Shown piece by piece: positions 1-11,730 of a DNA stretch of 64,000 nucleotides. This DNA comes from Neofusicoccum parvum. Lineage: Eukaryota; Ascomycota; Dothideomycetes; Botryosphaeriales; Botryosphaeriaceae. Location: assembly GCA_020912385.1 (NCBI GenBank), contig CP087220.1, positions 1,302,001 to 1,366,000 of the forward strand. Reading direction: 5' to 3'. The notes below the pieces were generated by a model that made no database searches, was not told the origin of the DNA, and saw only the letters and a list, made by a program, of their open reading frames with translations. The position numbers and the translations under genes were made by a program. Position 1 is the first letter of the stretch, and the number at the start of each line of letters is the position of its first letter.

Positions 1-1292
1 GCTTCTGCTGCGTAGAAATGCACAATTCTCCTTGACCTCCTGTCCAAAGGATTCAAAATATAAACTCGCCGCAAGCTGCTCACGAGGAGAGTGCGCATTT
101 CAACATCGCGCATCTTTCTAATGTATTATAATCTATTAATTCTTCCACTCGCTAGTCATTTGTCTCTTGGAAACATGTTGCAATCTCTAGTTGAATCGGA
201 CCATGAACACTGCGGCATCTTGCACATCAGGCATAAACATCCACTTGGAAATTTGCAGCCCAATCGAGAGTGATTTCCTCTAAATTTCTACTTCCGTTGA
301 GCTGTGTAGCTTATAACAGATGGGTTTGACGGCACCGGGTTTACTATTACCATTATCAGTAGAGCCGGGACTGCTCTACCTAACCGCCACGCCTTCTCAG
401 CATTGGGAAATTTAGCGATAACAACAAGAAGGCCTAGCAACGCGTCCAGAGCGTCAGTACATGCGCATTAGGAGAAACAGAAGGACCCTGCGCTGTCACA
501 TCGGACCCCGATCGAGACTCTCCCACGGTTGTCACCATTTCTTGGCACTGATCGCCTGCACTACCGAGGTCGTCTTTGCCCACAACCCATAGCCCATCTT
601 CCTCGTCACCTGTACACACCACCGTGGAACTTCGACCTTGTCAGCGCTACACCGATCCGTCCAGATACTCAAGCGCTCGTCGTTGTCGGTCCTTGACCGC
701 TACGCACACGCTTTGCCTCCCTCTACGCGTGCACCGCGCTTTGTGTCAACCTCCTACACCGCGCGCGCTACGCGTTTGCGTCTATTGCAAAGGGCTCTAT
801 TTGTCAGTAACGAATCACCGTCCACCGATAAGGCTCTACACACGCTGCGCCTCCGTCGCTACGTCCTCTTGGCTCTCGTCTAGCATCACTTCCACTCCAC
901 GCTGTGCTCACGAGGTCCAAAGCACCATCCTCACCCGCGATACCTTATTTTGCTTTCCAAACCTTCGTCGGCTTACTAGGCGACGCCGTGGCCTATCTGG
1001 AGCTTTTGCCTCTTCCCCAAACTTGCGACACCACGTTTCTAGGTCGTAGGCCAACCCCCTCTCCATAAGTCATTCAAAGCCTTGAGCTTGCTGCCTCGCT
1101 TTCTTGACATGAAAGCCGAAGGCCGACATCCACGCTCTTTCTCATAGACGGTATCTCCACGAGCTCCGCACCGATTTTGCAGTCTGTCCGCCCATAGACC
1201 AGACCATCAGGCTCACATTCGTTGCACGTCTGCACGTCTGCTTACCTCTACAACATCCAAACTTCGCACGCGCCTCCTCAATAATTCCCAAT
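1..1292. other. Intergenic / 5' leader, no gene seen
   Basis: No convincing coding region. From about 560 to 1,290 the plus strand is C/T-rich, typical of a fungal promoter and 5' leader, and leads into the gene starting at 1,293. Short open frames here are arginine/serine-rich and look like composition artefacts. Confidence 0.6.
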
Positions 1293-2616
1293 ATGCGGTT
1301 CAATGTCGCTTTCGGTATCATGCTCGGCCTTGCGCTGGTCGAGTTGCTTCTCCTTCAGGTTGCTGTTCTTGTTGACGGCCATGTCATCACTCCACCACCG
1401 GCGCTTCCAACTGCTATGACCGGCGCGGGCAACCCCATTCTCGCAAAGCGAGAGAACACAGCTTTTTGTGATGTCGCGGGAGCTTGTAAGTCTTATCATT
1501 TCTCGGTTTAAGTCATCTTCAAAGCTGACTTCGGCTCTAGGGAAGTGTGGAGATGGATTCTACTGCTTTAGGAGTGACGACTATCTCGGTTGCTGCCCAA
1601 CGTGAGTGTCCTGCACATCGACAATGTTCCTGATACTGACCTAGTACGTAGAAGCCAGAGATGCATACCACACACGCGGTGCATCAACGGAGATGATCTC
1701 GAGAGCGCGACCCAGAATGATGATGACCTCAAATCCTGTGTCGATGAAAACAGCTGCGGCGTTTGGTTTGTTGAACCCAGCTGCATGGTCATGGAATTGA
1801 AGCGGTACTAATGAAAGGTGCAGCACCCACCCAGGCGCAAGCTCTTGCGCAGTCTGGATCAATGCCGCTTTCTCACACACCATGTTCGCGTGCAATAGTA
1901 GTGAAGGCTACTCAGTCTTCTCTAACAATGATGCGACCCTACGCTCAGACATTTCGGTCTACACTGCGGTGCAAATTGTTTATTCTACCATCACGGCTGC
2001 AGCAAATCCGTCTCCTGGTGATGAAGTGGTAACTGTCAGAGTAACTGGAACATCAGCGGCAGACACCAACAAGCCAAGCGGATCATCGCATGTCGGAACA
2101 GCCAAAGTTGTTGGAATATCCATTGGCGTGGTTGCCACCTGCGGCATCATCACACTCGTCGCCTGGTGGGCATATCGTCGCCGCCGCAACGCGCGCGAGA
2201 ACCAGGACGACACTTCCCAACAGTCCGGTGCCGGCCCTCACAAAGACGCCGACATACACGAGTTGGACAACACCAGCCGCTACGAGGCTCCAGACAACAC
2301 GGAAGTCCAGAACTTCCATTCGCCCTGCCGCTCGGAGCTCGACGCCGCTCCGCAACCCACGGAGCTGGCGTCTAAGGAGATCTCCATGGTCAGCATGACG
2401 GACACGGCGTCGTCCGCGCCGATCTCCCCGCTCGACTCCAGCCTCACTCCTCCGCCTTCGGGACTGCGCTCTCCGGTCTCGCCTCTGGAGCCTCCGGTTG
2501 TGGAGGCGGAGGACTTCCCTGCTGGAAGGTACGGTCCGGGCGGGTTCTTGAACCCGGAGTACGCGCTTCGTGACGGGCTGTGGCACGATGCGGACCGCAG
2601 GCAAGTGCTCGCTTAA
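1293..2616 (+). CDS. Cysteine-rich single-pass cell-surface protein
   Basis: I do not recognise a named family. Four exons fit: 1293-1485, 1541-1601, 1652-1804 and 1842-2616, giving about 393 residues. The protein starts with a hydrophobic signal segment (residues about 5-28) and has an ectodomain rich in cysteines (CGDGFYC, GCCP, RC, SC and CNSS groups, about residues 60-150). A transmembrane helix follows near residues 210-232 (VVGISIGVVATCGIITLVAWW), then a basic stop-transfer RRRR and a long Pro/Ser/Glu-rich cytoplasmic tail. This layout is typical of fungal wall-associated sensors or surface proteins, but function is inference. The third intron would be only 37 nt, unusually short, so that junction is the weakest; frame and cysteine continuity (SCAVWINAAF) support it. 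It lies upstream of, and on the same strand as, the SAM35-like gene. Confidence 0.65.
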
Positions 2617-2985
2617 GCTGGCTGTGTCAATGAGCATTACTACTGATGGATCGAATAGGAAGTCTGGGGGTTTGTCTCTGGAGTAATGCGTTTGGGGGGT
2701 GTATAATGGTCGGGTGGTGGTAATGGTCGGATGATGATGGCGATGGCGTGGTTCTTTATAGATGAGCTTTAAGCCCTACTAGAAAATGCACTGCGAGGCT
2801 GACATAGCCGTGTCTGGATTCCAGAATTCTTCAAGTGGTTCGGTCGGCGAGGTCTGGAAGGTGGTCCGGGAGCCCGAGTCAGGGTGCTGGGAAATGACGT
2901 TTTTGCGGCGAGGTTTAGCCGATCTGATATACGGGCAACTCGCCGCCATGGGAGCTGCGCAATCTTTCGGCCATGGGCTCGCACA

Positions 2986-4099
2986 ATGCCACCAAAAGAT
3001 GACCCTGACGCAACCTCCCGTCCCAAACCCGCGCCGCCGCCGCAGCAGCAGCCCCCCAAGCCGCGGTCCGCCCTGTCCAGCATCACCACCGTCCCGCAGC
3101 CGGTGAAGCGCCTCTTCGACAAGTTCCCCCTCGTCACCTATCCCGCAAACGACCTCCCGCTGCGCGCCCCCAGAGAACGCCAGCGGCCCCAGCTGTACAT
3201 ATTCACCACCGAGGATGGCGCGCTGAGAGGAGAGCCGTCGTTCAACCCCAGCTGTCTGAAATGGCAGGTTCGTGGCCCCCCGTCCGCGCTCCGCAAATTC
3301 CCCCCCGAGCCGCCGTCGCTGACGAGAACGGACGCTGGCCGCAGGCATACTTTAAATTCAGCGGCGTCGACTTCGTCACAGTCGCGTCGACCAACCACGC
3401 CTCGCCCAGCGGCGCGCTGCCGTTCCTGCTGCCCGGCGGCGCCAGCGCGTCCGCCATCGACCAGCCGGCCGCCGTGCCCTCGGCCAAGCTGCAGAAGTGG
3501 GCGGCGGAGCACGGCAGCGCGCCCGTCGCCGAGCCCGACGACGACCGCTTCGAGGCATACATGTCCCTGCTGGACCACGGCATACGGCGCGCATGGGTAA
3601 GGCCTCTCTCAGCGCACACCGGGCAATCGGTACGGGTCGCGGCTGACACAATTTTTTCTCCCGCCAGCTCTACACGCTCTACCTCACGCGCAACTTCGAC
3701 GCCGTCGCGGCGCCGCTCTACCCCGACCGCGCGTCGACCCACGCGGTCGTGCGCGCCGCCGTCGCGCGCCAGCTGCGGGCGGCGGCGCGCGCGGAGCTGC
3801 TCAAGCACGCGGCCGTCGTCGACGCCGAGACGGTGTACGCGGAGGCCGAGGACGGGCTGCGCGCGCTGGAGAGCGCGCTCGGCGCCGACAGGTGGTTCTT
3901 CGGCGCGCACCGCCCGGGCCTGTTCGACGCCGCCGTCTTCGCGTACACCCACCTGCTGCTCGCGCCCGACCTGGGCGGCGCGGGCGGGTGGGCCAAGTCG
4001 CGGCTGGGCGACGCGGTGAGGGCACGCCAGCGGCTGGTGAGGCATCAGGAGCGCGTGTTTGAGGCGTACTTTCAGCAGCAGGAGGAGGTGCAGGCGTGA
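2986..4099 (+). CDS. SAM35: SAM35/metaxin-like mitochondrial outer-membrane sorting subunit
   Basis: Three exons (2986-3267, 3345-3596, 3668-4099) give 321 residues. The N-terminal part carries the motif VPQPVKRLFDKFPLVTYP and then CLKWQ|AYFKFSGVDF followed by NHASPSGALPFLLP, which is the signature of fungal Sam35/metaxin-type proteins (thioredoxin-like N-half, GST-like C-half). The C-terminal half has the helical metaxin GST_C look (GADRWFFGAHRPGLFDAAVF). Sam35 is a cytosol-facing receptor subunit of the SAM/TOB complex, which inserts beta-barrel proteins into the outer mitochondrial membrane. The start at 2986 is chosen because upstream in-frame sequence lacks family similarity and begins near an intergenic boundary. 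Sam37/metaxin-1 is the main alternative. Coding-strand composition moves from C-rich to G-rich along the gene. Confidence 0.75.
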
Positions 4100-4601
4100 G
4101 GGTGGGGATGCGGGGTGGGCGGCGATGTGTATTGTGTAATGCCGACGGTGCCCGCGCAATGGCGTGTGGGGCTGTCTACGAGAGAGAATATGACTTGTAT
4201 CAGTAGCTTGGGAGTGGTTTGCAGGCTCTGGCGTCTGATTCGGCGGCGCGCTGGCGGCTGGCGGGCGCAGGAGGGAGCAGAGCGGTGTCTGGGAGCGCCG
4301 CGCGTGAGTCATTGGCCAGCAGGCGCGCCCTGTCGCGCGGTCACGAGGGGCGCGTTTGCCTATTTGTTGAACGGGCTGCCCGTTGCCGTCGCCCTCCCCC
4401 TCTACGACACGTCGACCCCGGCCCTGCGTTTTCTGGCCTGACATCCCGGCCTGTTTTCCCGTTTCCCCAGGCGTCGGCCGCCGCTCCAGACAATATCAAG
4501 AGTGCTGCCAATTTCTCTGCTGTCCCGCCCGCTAGTCTCGCCCGTCCCGCGTCTTCCGTCTTGTCCTTGCACCACCGCGCCCTAGTCTTGACACCGCCAA
4601 T

Positions 4602-6131
4602 ATGACTCAACCATCCCTCACCACCACCTTCGACACCTCGTTAATAGACCTCTCCACCCTCCCCGAAGCCCAACGACAGCGTCACCAGCAGCAGCAGCAG
4701 CAGCAGCAGCAATTCCCCTCCGGCTCCTTCTCCTCCACCGACGCCGACACCGACAACGCCTCGGACTTCGCCGCCGACGCGCCCTCCCAAGCCACCGACG
4801 CCTTCATCCCCTCCTCCGCCGCCCTCGCCAGGACCCCCGGTCCGAGCTCCTCCGACGAAGACGACGAGTCTTCCTCTTCCGACGACGACGGCAAGAGCAC
4901 CGCTGCCGCACCACCAAAGACCGCACCACCCCAACCCAACCAATCCCGCCGCCGAACCAACCCACCAACCCACCCATCCTCCTCTTCCTCCACCGCCGCC
5001 GCAACGGCACCACCACCGCCGTCCCAGCCGCCCCGCCCAACCCCTCCCTCCACCAAGCACCCGCACCCCTCCTCTCCGTCTCCGTCCCCGTCTCCCTCCC
5101 CTTCTTCCCCCTCCCCACCCGCCTCCCCACCCCCCTCCAAACGCAGGAAAATGGGCCCCCCTCCGCCCCAGCCAGCCAACCCCCCCACCCCCATCCGCCA
5201 CCTCGACACCACCGCCGCCTACGACGCCTGGGCGGCCGTGTACGACGCCGACGGCAACGCGCTGCAGGCGGTCGACGACGTGGAGCTGGAGGCGCTGCTG
5301 TCGGCGTTTTTGGGGGCGGTTGCGGGGGAGGTTGCGGGCGGGGCGGGCGGGCCGCTCAGGTTGTTGGATTTGGGGTGTGGGACGGGGAGGAATACGGGGG
5401 CGGTGGTGGGGTGGGCGAAGGGGTGGGCGAAGGGGGAGGGGAGGGTGGAGGTTGTGGGGGTGGATGGGTCGGGGGGGATGGTGGGGAGGGCGAGGGGGAA
5501 GTTGATGTGAGTTTTTTTTTTGTTTTTTTTGTTTTTGTTTTTTTGAGGGATGGAGTGGGTGGTTGCTGATGTGTGCGTGTGCAGCCCGTTGGTCGAGGAT
5601 AGCGAGTCGACGTCGCTGACGCTGCTCGTGCATGACCCCTTCGCGGCGGGGAGGTCGGTCCCGCCGCCGCTGAGGACGCCGTTTCATGGAGTTTTGTCGA
5701 CGCTGGTGCTTGAGCATTTGCCGCTGAAGACGTTTTTCGGGACGGTTGAGGAGTTGTTGGTGCCGGGTGGATATGCGTTGATTACGAATATGCATCCGGA
5801 GATGGGGGCAAAGTCACAGGCCGGGTTTGTGAGTACGGATGAGCAGGGCCGAGCGGTGAAGATTAGGGGCAAGAGTTGGGTGCATGGGGTGGAGGAGACG
5901 GTGGAGGCGGCGAGGTCGTGCGGGTTGGTGGTTGTGGATGTGCTTGGTGGGGGTGGAGAGGGAGTGGACGGAGTGAGGGAGAGGGCGATCGACGAGGCTT
6001 TGATCAAGGAGGGGAGGGTGGGGGAGAGGGGTTGGAAGTGGGTGGGTGTGAAGGTGTGGTTTGGATTTGTGCTGAGGAAGAATGGTGATGCGGCGGAGAG
6101 AAAGGACGAGGATGAGCGAGCCAGTGAGTAG
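4602..6131 (+). CDS. Class I SAM-dependent methyltransferase with long disordered N-terminus
   Basis: Two exons (4602-5506, 5585-6131) join as KL-I-PLVEDSEST and give 483 residues. Residues 1-200 are low-complexity: a polyglutamine tract near 27-36, acidic Ser/Asp runs, then Pro/Ser repeats and a possible nuclear signal SKRRK. The catalytic part begins about residue 205 (AAYDAWAAVYDADGNALQ). Motif I is LLDLGCGTGRNT, followed by VEVVGVDGSGGMVGRAR and, after the intron, a motif with STLVLEHLPLKTFF and LLVPGGYALITNMHPEM. These mark a UbiE/Methyltransf_11-type Rossmann methyltransferase; the substrate is unknown. The coding strand flips abruptly from almost pure C-rich (to about 5,200) to almost pure G-rich (from about 5,290), which also creates long antisense open frames that I do not believe. 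Confidence 0.75.
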
Positions 6132-6392
6132 ATATGAATGGTCGGCCGACTCCTGTATCCAAAAGTACAACTCAGCGATCATTAGTCCCGTGGGTTCAGT
6201 TCTCTTGGTTTGCTGGTCTTCACTAGCGATTCCTGCGCTGATGATAATGAACGATTGACGGCTTCATGTGGAGTCTATAGTACTCGGTAGATCCTTTGAT
6301 AGCATGTTACACCTCTCCCGCAGCAACTTTCACGCTAGGAAGTGACATGTATGGCGATAGACTTAACAAAGCTTGTGGGTATGTGCAGTCTG

Positions 6393-8636
6393 CTACACAA
6401 TCTTGACGCTTTGAGTCTCGCAAGCGTCGAAGGCGGCAGAGCTCTCGTTGCTGTAATCGAAATGGTTTTTGAAAATCCCGATCCTGACCCACTCATCCCC
6501 TCCTTCGATATTGAATAGAACGAGTCCAGTTCCTATAGGTCTCGTGAGAAGAAAGAAGACAGTACGGTCCAGCAACTGCTGCTGCTTCTGGGTGCCTTTT
6601 CCGTATGTATCCTTCAAAAGACAGTCCATATAGCAGGTCCACAAAAGTTTGTCAAGTCTGTATACATACCAAGCGGAGGCCGTGTATGTGTCCAACCACA
6701 ATTTTGACCGAGGCAGTTCATTTCGCCGCATCAACTTTCCCCGCAGGATCAGGTGGCCGTACTGGACACGTCCGAATGGGTCTGAGCCCTCTAGCACGAT
6801 TTTAGTGTCCAAGAGTTCGAACGCTGGCCTCTGATCTGGATGACCAGCAAATTCGACTTGGCGCTGACAGGATGCCCAACTCCAACTTGGTGCAACATAC
6901 GGCGATGGGCATGTCAGTCTGGTCAGGAACTTGGAAACCAGCATGGAGTCTCGGGTCTGCAAAAAGGGTCGCCAGCACAGGCTGTTGTGCAGTTCTGAAG
7001 ACCAATGGCCAGCGAGGTACTGGTCTCCGGTTTTTTGCTGCAAAGTCTTGGCAAGTCCGGATACTGTAGGGAGTTTATCCTCTGCGACACTGAGGTGGCG
7101 CGTGCTGTAGCTATGGCCTATGTGACGCATCCATGTCGAGTGGAGCTCTGCCGGTGATTCGATGAGTTCTAACTGATCGACTAATGTACCGTCGAGTCGT
7201 GACCCGAAAGAAGAGCAAGGCGCATTTGTCTCCATCATTGCTTTTTTTGAGCACCAGAAAACCACTCTGTCCTTGCCAAATAGAAGCCTTCGAACAGAAA
7301 GCTCATGTTCCTGCCAGGTCCAGCCTCGAGATAACCACGGCGAATCCGACTTCTCAAGGTAAGGCACATCTCCAGAGTACTTTTGGATTTGAGGATGCAA
7401 GGTGTAGGTTCCCTGTACGGTGGGGTTAATTGAAGATTGGAATGGAATCTCAGCCGTCGGCACTGGTGGACGATTCAGAAATCCGTCGTCACATGAAGAA
7501 CTGTGGAACGGAATGATGGTGATGTATGCGCCCTGAAAGATTTCGCTCATCCTCGATGACTCAAGATCCCAGTCTGTCAGGTCATCCTGTATGATGCACA
7601 GCGCATCGACCCATAAGTAATGGAGGCCAAGAGCACGTGTGACGAGCACAGCATCACGTATCGTTTGGGGAAAAGAGTGTAAAGAGATTTTTCTCAAGTG
7701 ATCACGTAAGGAATCCTTCGTCGTTTTCAATGTATGAGCGGTTGGTGGCCCCCAGCAGTAGCTAAGGGCTGCATACTTGAAGCTTGGCGAAACCCATGGA
7801 AGTTCGGACGTGATTACCAGTCGAGGCAAATATCCATCTTGTTTTCCGACATCGATGAGCCGCGTAGGCATTTCTTCATCCGTTTTGAGCGGATGACAGG
7901 ATCCGATACATGTGGAGATCCAAGACTTGATCGTTGAAATTGATCTTTGTGACAGAGGTCCTTCAATCGGGGGCTCCAGCGGAATTTTTAGCCAATTCGC
8001 GCAGGCACCTTTCGCGGCCATCAGCAATAATCTTGACATATCGGCTGGAATCTGCGAACCTTGGAGGGTGCTCAATTCGAAACGAAGGCCATAATGTTCG
8101 TGCTCTCCATCCCGATTCTCAATGGACACTTCCACTTCCATTCGTTCCAGACGTGGCTCCTCAGACGGTGAACCAGTAGGGATCCATATGTAGCAGATAT
8201 TCCGAGTAGATAAATCCCCTTCTGACGACGGTAGATCTCCTCTAGAATGAAATTTAGATCTTTCCAACGGCGTTTTGAATCTTGGAACAAGCCGTGTGTT
8301 TTCCAAAGGCAGAATGGCCCTGCGAAGCAATGCGCAAAATGAACAGCCGTTGTTTGCTGAAATCCGAAGACTGGGAAGTTCTGGTAGAGTATCGTGCCGG
8401 GAATACGGCACAGCAAGGCTGATTTCGGAATCCCCTCTCCTACTGTAGTTCTCGAAGTCGTCGGGATATTTCCCGTCTCTGCACCAGACACCACCGGCGG
8501 CCTTGTCGTCCAACCTGATCACAGCGCTGTGCGTGCATAGTTGCGCAACGTGTTTCTTGCTCCCATATTCTCCGTTTTTCAAATCCGAAGTGTTTGAGTC
8601 CTTGAGGCGTGCCGCATCTCTAAGGGCAGAATCCAT
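6393..8636 (-). CDS. HET-domain (heterokaryon incompatibility) protein
   Basis: A single exon of 747 residues from the ATG at 8636. The open frame extends further 5' to about 8765 but without an ATG, so an upstream exon cannot be excluded. The HET core is clear: YAALSYCWG at about residue 288, then FPQTIRDAVLVTRALG and LHYLWVDALCIIQDD near 341, then MSEIFQGAYITI. A CxxC pair (NGCSFC, about residue 95) precedes the HET core, as in many HET proteins of the 'HET-6-like' layout. HET domains act in non-self recognition and programmed cell death in filamentous fungi; whether this member controls vegetative incompatibility is not knowable from sequence. It lies next to a C2H2 family gene on the same strand. 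Confidence 0.85.
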   Translation of the reverse strand: MDSALRDAARLKDSNTSDLKNGEYGSKKHVAQLCTHSAVIRLDDKAAGGVWCRDGKYPDDFENYSRRGDSEISLAVPYSRHDTLPELPSLRISANNGCSFCALLRRAILPLENTRLVPRFKTPLERSKFHSRGDLPSSEGDLSTRNICYIWIPTGSPSEEPRLERMEVEVSIENRDGEHEHYGLRFELSTLQGSQIPADMSRLLLMAAKGACANWLKIPLEPPIEGPLSQRSISTIKSWISTCIGSCHPLKTDEEMPTRLIDVGKQDGYLPRLVITSELPWVSPSFKYAALSYCWGPPTAHTLKTTKDSLRDHLRKISLHSFPQTIRDAVLVTRALGLHYLWVDALCIIQDDLTDWDLESSRMSEIFQGAYITIIPFHSSSCDDGFLNRPPVPTAEIPFQSSINPTVQGTYTLHPQIQKYSGDVPYLEKSDSPWLSRGWTWQEHELSVRRLLFGKDRVVFWCSKKAMMETNAPCSSFGSRLDGTLVDQLELIESPAELHSTWMRHIGHSYSTRHLSVAEDKLPTVSGLAKTLQQKTGDQYLAGHWSSELHNSLCWRPFLQTRDSMLVSKFLTRLTCPSPYVAPSWSWASCQRQVEFAGHPDQRPAFELLDTKIVLEGSDPFGRVQYGHLILRGKLMRRNELPRSKLWLDTYTASAWYVYRLDKLLWTCYMDCLLKDTYGKGTQKQQQLLDRTVFFLLTRPIGTGLVLFNIEGGDEWVRIGIFKNHFDYSNESSAAFDACETQSVKIV

Positions 8637-9405
8637 TTGTCTGACGATGTTCTCGAAGCGGGTTCCTAACAGGCTCTGAAGCTGGAGTCTAGCTGGACGG
8701 TAACACGGAGGATTGTTAACGGATCTTCTCAGGCGTGAGTTGATAAGGTAGGAAAGATTTGACAATGCAGTCCTACACAGCCCCGCATCAGCAGAGGTCG
8801 CTGCCTACAGCCGCATTGTGGCTTGCGCATCGACAAGGTCGAGATGAGCTGATTCGCCGCCATACGAAATCACGTGAAACTATGAAATGCGCTCGCAAGC
8901 AGAACGTAAGGAGTTGAATTATACACTTAGCTGGAAGATTGTAGCAAGTGATCTGGAATTCTCATCAGGATAATATGTCAACTGTATGGTTTGTGCTAGG
9001 TATTCGGTGCACACCATTACTGCGTACCTTTGGATGGTGTGATAGAAGGGCATTTCCGTCCAGATCTCAGGCGCAAGTCTCATTTACCGCGAAAATTCGA
9101 ATCTGTTGTCGAACTTGCAAAAGTACGACGCCGCACTGTTACTAGTGCGTGCTAATATGCCTTATATGCTGACATCTGTAATCTACTTGATTGTCTCATT
9201 CCTACACCATTAATTGACACAGTCCATGAACAGGACTGTTGGATCTGTTCTTTTAGAGTCACAAATGTCATAACATCAGGCGAAGCGTTTCTTCGGCAGC
9301 CAAAAAAGGTACGAATTAAGGTAAATCTGAGACGTTGACAACTCAAAAACCCGGCAAAAAGTCCGCATGCTTGCGACAGCGAAGTCCCTATCCCTGACTT
9401 CGACT
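8637..9405. other. Intergenic, no gene seen
   Basis: Moderately AT-richer spacer between the HET gene and the 3' end of the C2H2 family gene. Only short open frames without recognisable content. Confidence 0.5.
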
Positions 9406-10415
9406 CTAGTGACTGTTCCATAGATGAAACGAAGGATCGTTTTCGAACTCAAATGCCGGAAGGCTGTCTGCGAAGCTAGAGAGATCGGAATGGTCCTCTC
9501 CAAAGCCTGCTTGGTCTCCTCCAACAAACGAGCTAGAGGGATATACGTTCCAAGAGTCGTTTTCTTGGAGTTTCACCTCTGTATATGATTAACTCCATGT
9601 GTTTCAAATAAGCGGCATGGTGGCTTCGATGGTGTTCTTGATCAAAGGTGGGAGCTCTTGTAAGAGTTCCACCCAGATTGCGTCATCTCCAGGAAGTGCG
9701 TCGAGATCTGGCGAGACGAGCTTCTCTTGAAGAATTTTGAACAGCTGCATGACAGCATCTCGAGGTTGGTCCACCTTGCCAACACCGGCTCCAGCCGGAG
9801 AGGCGATACATTGATCCAGGGACTTGAAGCTGGCGGAAGATGTCGTGGCATCATGCTGGACTTCTTGAGCCTGGTGGTCCGGGGACTTGGAGTGTACCTC
9901 GGAGCGCGGCTTCTGTGCATAGTCTTTCTGTATTTAGTATTATCGCCGTGTATGGTGGTTTCTTGTCTACTTACAGGGGCTTATGGGTCGCGAGCTACCA
10001 GGCCGAATGGCTTCATACATCTCATACCACAGTTTCTTCTGGCCTTCGCCCTTTTGGACACCTCGTCGTTCACAGGCCTCGTCCCTTTTCTGGTGGATAA
10101 CAAACTCATGTTCACTTAGGAATACTTGGAAACATTGATTGCATCTGTGGATGTCCATCTTGTGGAAATGCTCGCCGAGATGGCGACTGACACTCGTTAC
10201 TCAGATGTAGGAACATATGACCGGAAAACTCACGTCAGCTCTGCCATAGTCTTGAATCCACGTCCCGTGTATTTGCATGCGGATCGTCCGTTGATACCGC
10301 TCGTCTCAGCCTCGATGTAGAGTGGGCATGCGAAAAGCTGTTTCTCTCTCTTGGATTTTAGACTTGTGCTAGCTGAGCATGGTCCAGAAGGCCCTGCCTC
10401 TATGTGCGTAGTACC
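9406..10415 (-). CDS. C2H2-type zinc-finger family protein, copy 1 (possibly decayed)
   Basis: Exons read as 10234-10415, 9975-10186 and 9406-9923. Exon a carries QLFACPLY...GRGFKTMAEL; a phase-2 intron splits the Thr codon; exon b continues T-RHLGEHFHK and RCNQCFQVFLSEHEFVIH...C, then KKLWYEMYEAIRP and SP; exon c starts YYAQKPRSE. This is the order of a large Pezizomycotina family (degenerate first finger, second CxxC finger, W-x-Y-x-x-L/I-x-P segment, SPYY). Exon c has two in-frame stops (TGA at 9604, TAA 15 nt later) and then stays open in the same frame for about 60 codons to a TAG at 9406, ending with an acidic tail. Either a further intron removes them or the gene is broken. An acceptor at 10416-10418 shows an upstream exon exists. 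Function unknown. Confidence 0.55.
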
Positions 10416-11310
10416 CTGAAAAGTGATCAAGTTAGCTTCAACTACTACCACTGACCTTGAGCTAGTAAAAAGAGTTAGCCTTCGTGATTTTCAGGTAAAA
10501 AAAAAAAAAAAAAACGCTAGGTATTACCTATAGAATGCAAGTTCAGATGTGCACCAACAAGCCAAGATAGAAAGTGTAGGGCTTGGTAAGCCACCTGTAG
10601 CTCTGTGGTTGTTCCAAGAATTAATAGGTATTTTGGCACCTTGGAGAAGTGTATCAAACCAGAATATCTCAAGCCTCTTCGTAATATTTGGGATCTACAG
10701 AGACCTTGTTAGCAGACCACACGTAGCGAAAGGCTAAAGCGGGGTTGTCAGGCCCAGCTAATAATCTCACCAGTTTTGAATCACACAGGACCTGCTGGTG
10801 CACGTATTAGCAGGAGCTTTGTCTTTAGTTGGTATTCGCATGTGGGACGGGCTTCAAAGGCTGACTTACCGTTTATTCGGCTGATGGAGCTGCCGGTCGA
10901 TCCCTCAATCGAGGCAGGAGATTGAGTCATTCTTCGAGCTTGGGCAGGCACAGTGCAAGGCTTGGGTCGTTTGATACGAGCAAACAGACCACCGTGAAGG
11001 GTTTTCTCCTCGACATCATGGAAGTGGTGTACACTTCTCGTCGCGTCGATGACCTGATCACGGGTCTTAAGGTGCCGCCTTACACACTGAGAGCAAGCTC
11101 TCTACCGCTACAAATTCTTTCTGGGACTTTTGGTTTCTTTTGGGGGAACTGTCAGTTGGCTGTTTGTTAGTAAAAATAGCAAATAATCTCACATTCGTTC
11201 TTTCGTGAGAAGACGTTCCATTGAGATCAGACATAGCGTCATGTATGCTCTGGAAAAGGCTGTGCAATCAAGAAAACACCGCAAACAGTTGTTTGCACTA
11301 TGATTGGGAT
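10416..11310 (-). other. Possible 5' exons of the copy-1 C2H2 gene, unresolved
   Basis: The minus strand shows several intron-like signals: a CTAAC branch followed by CAG near 11,160, a donor GTAAGT near 10,868, and CTAAC...TAG near 10,700. Between them a frame of about 80 codons is open (roughly 10,866-11,110; it reads CSQCVRRHLKTRDQV...). These could be upstream exons of the gene at 9406-10415 or remains of another gene. I could not build one continuous reading frame. A run of about 19 A on the plus strand lies at about 10,497-10,515. Confidence 0.25.
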
Positions 11311-11730
11311 ACTGTGGTCGTGAGACGTCACTGGTATGCTGTGGGGAGCATCACCAGAAGACTCACTGATGTGAATAGTATGATGGAAATGAGCGCAACA
11401 AAAACTAAATATACATGGGAACGAGACAACGTTTCACTCTAGTTTTCGTACATGCACACTTGAGTTTCGTAAATGTCTACTTAGCCCCGCTCGATGAAAC
11501 GCAGTGCAACCTCAAAGATTAGCATGCAGAATGATCGGGATAAAGTGATTGGACACATGTTTCCCAACTTGCGCCCATTCATAACAGATTGGCACGACCG
11601 GTGAGCAAACGGCAGAGCCCTACCCGATGGTATGCGTTTGAGGCTTGTGGCTCCAAATGCTATTCGTGCATAGGTGGCTCAGCCTCGCCTTCCACCTGAC
11701 AACTCGCTTCTCTCATCAACCGGTAAGATA
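11311..11730. other. Intergenic, no gene seen
   Basis: Spacer between the C2H2 region and the 3' end of the sugar transporter. Nothing recognisable. Confidence 0.5.

Noticed and set aside
4641..5795. 384-codon open frame antisense to the methyltransferase
   Set aside because: Its residues are runs of Arg, His, Gly and Val produced by the C-rich/G-rich coding strand; no motif and no splice logic.
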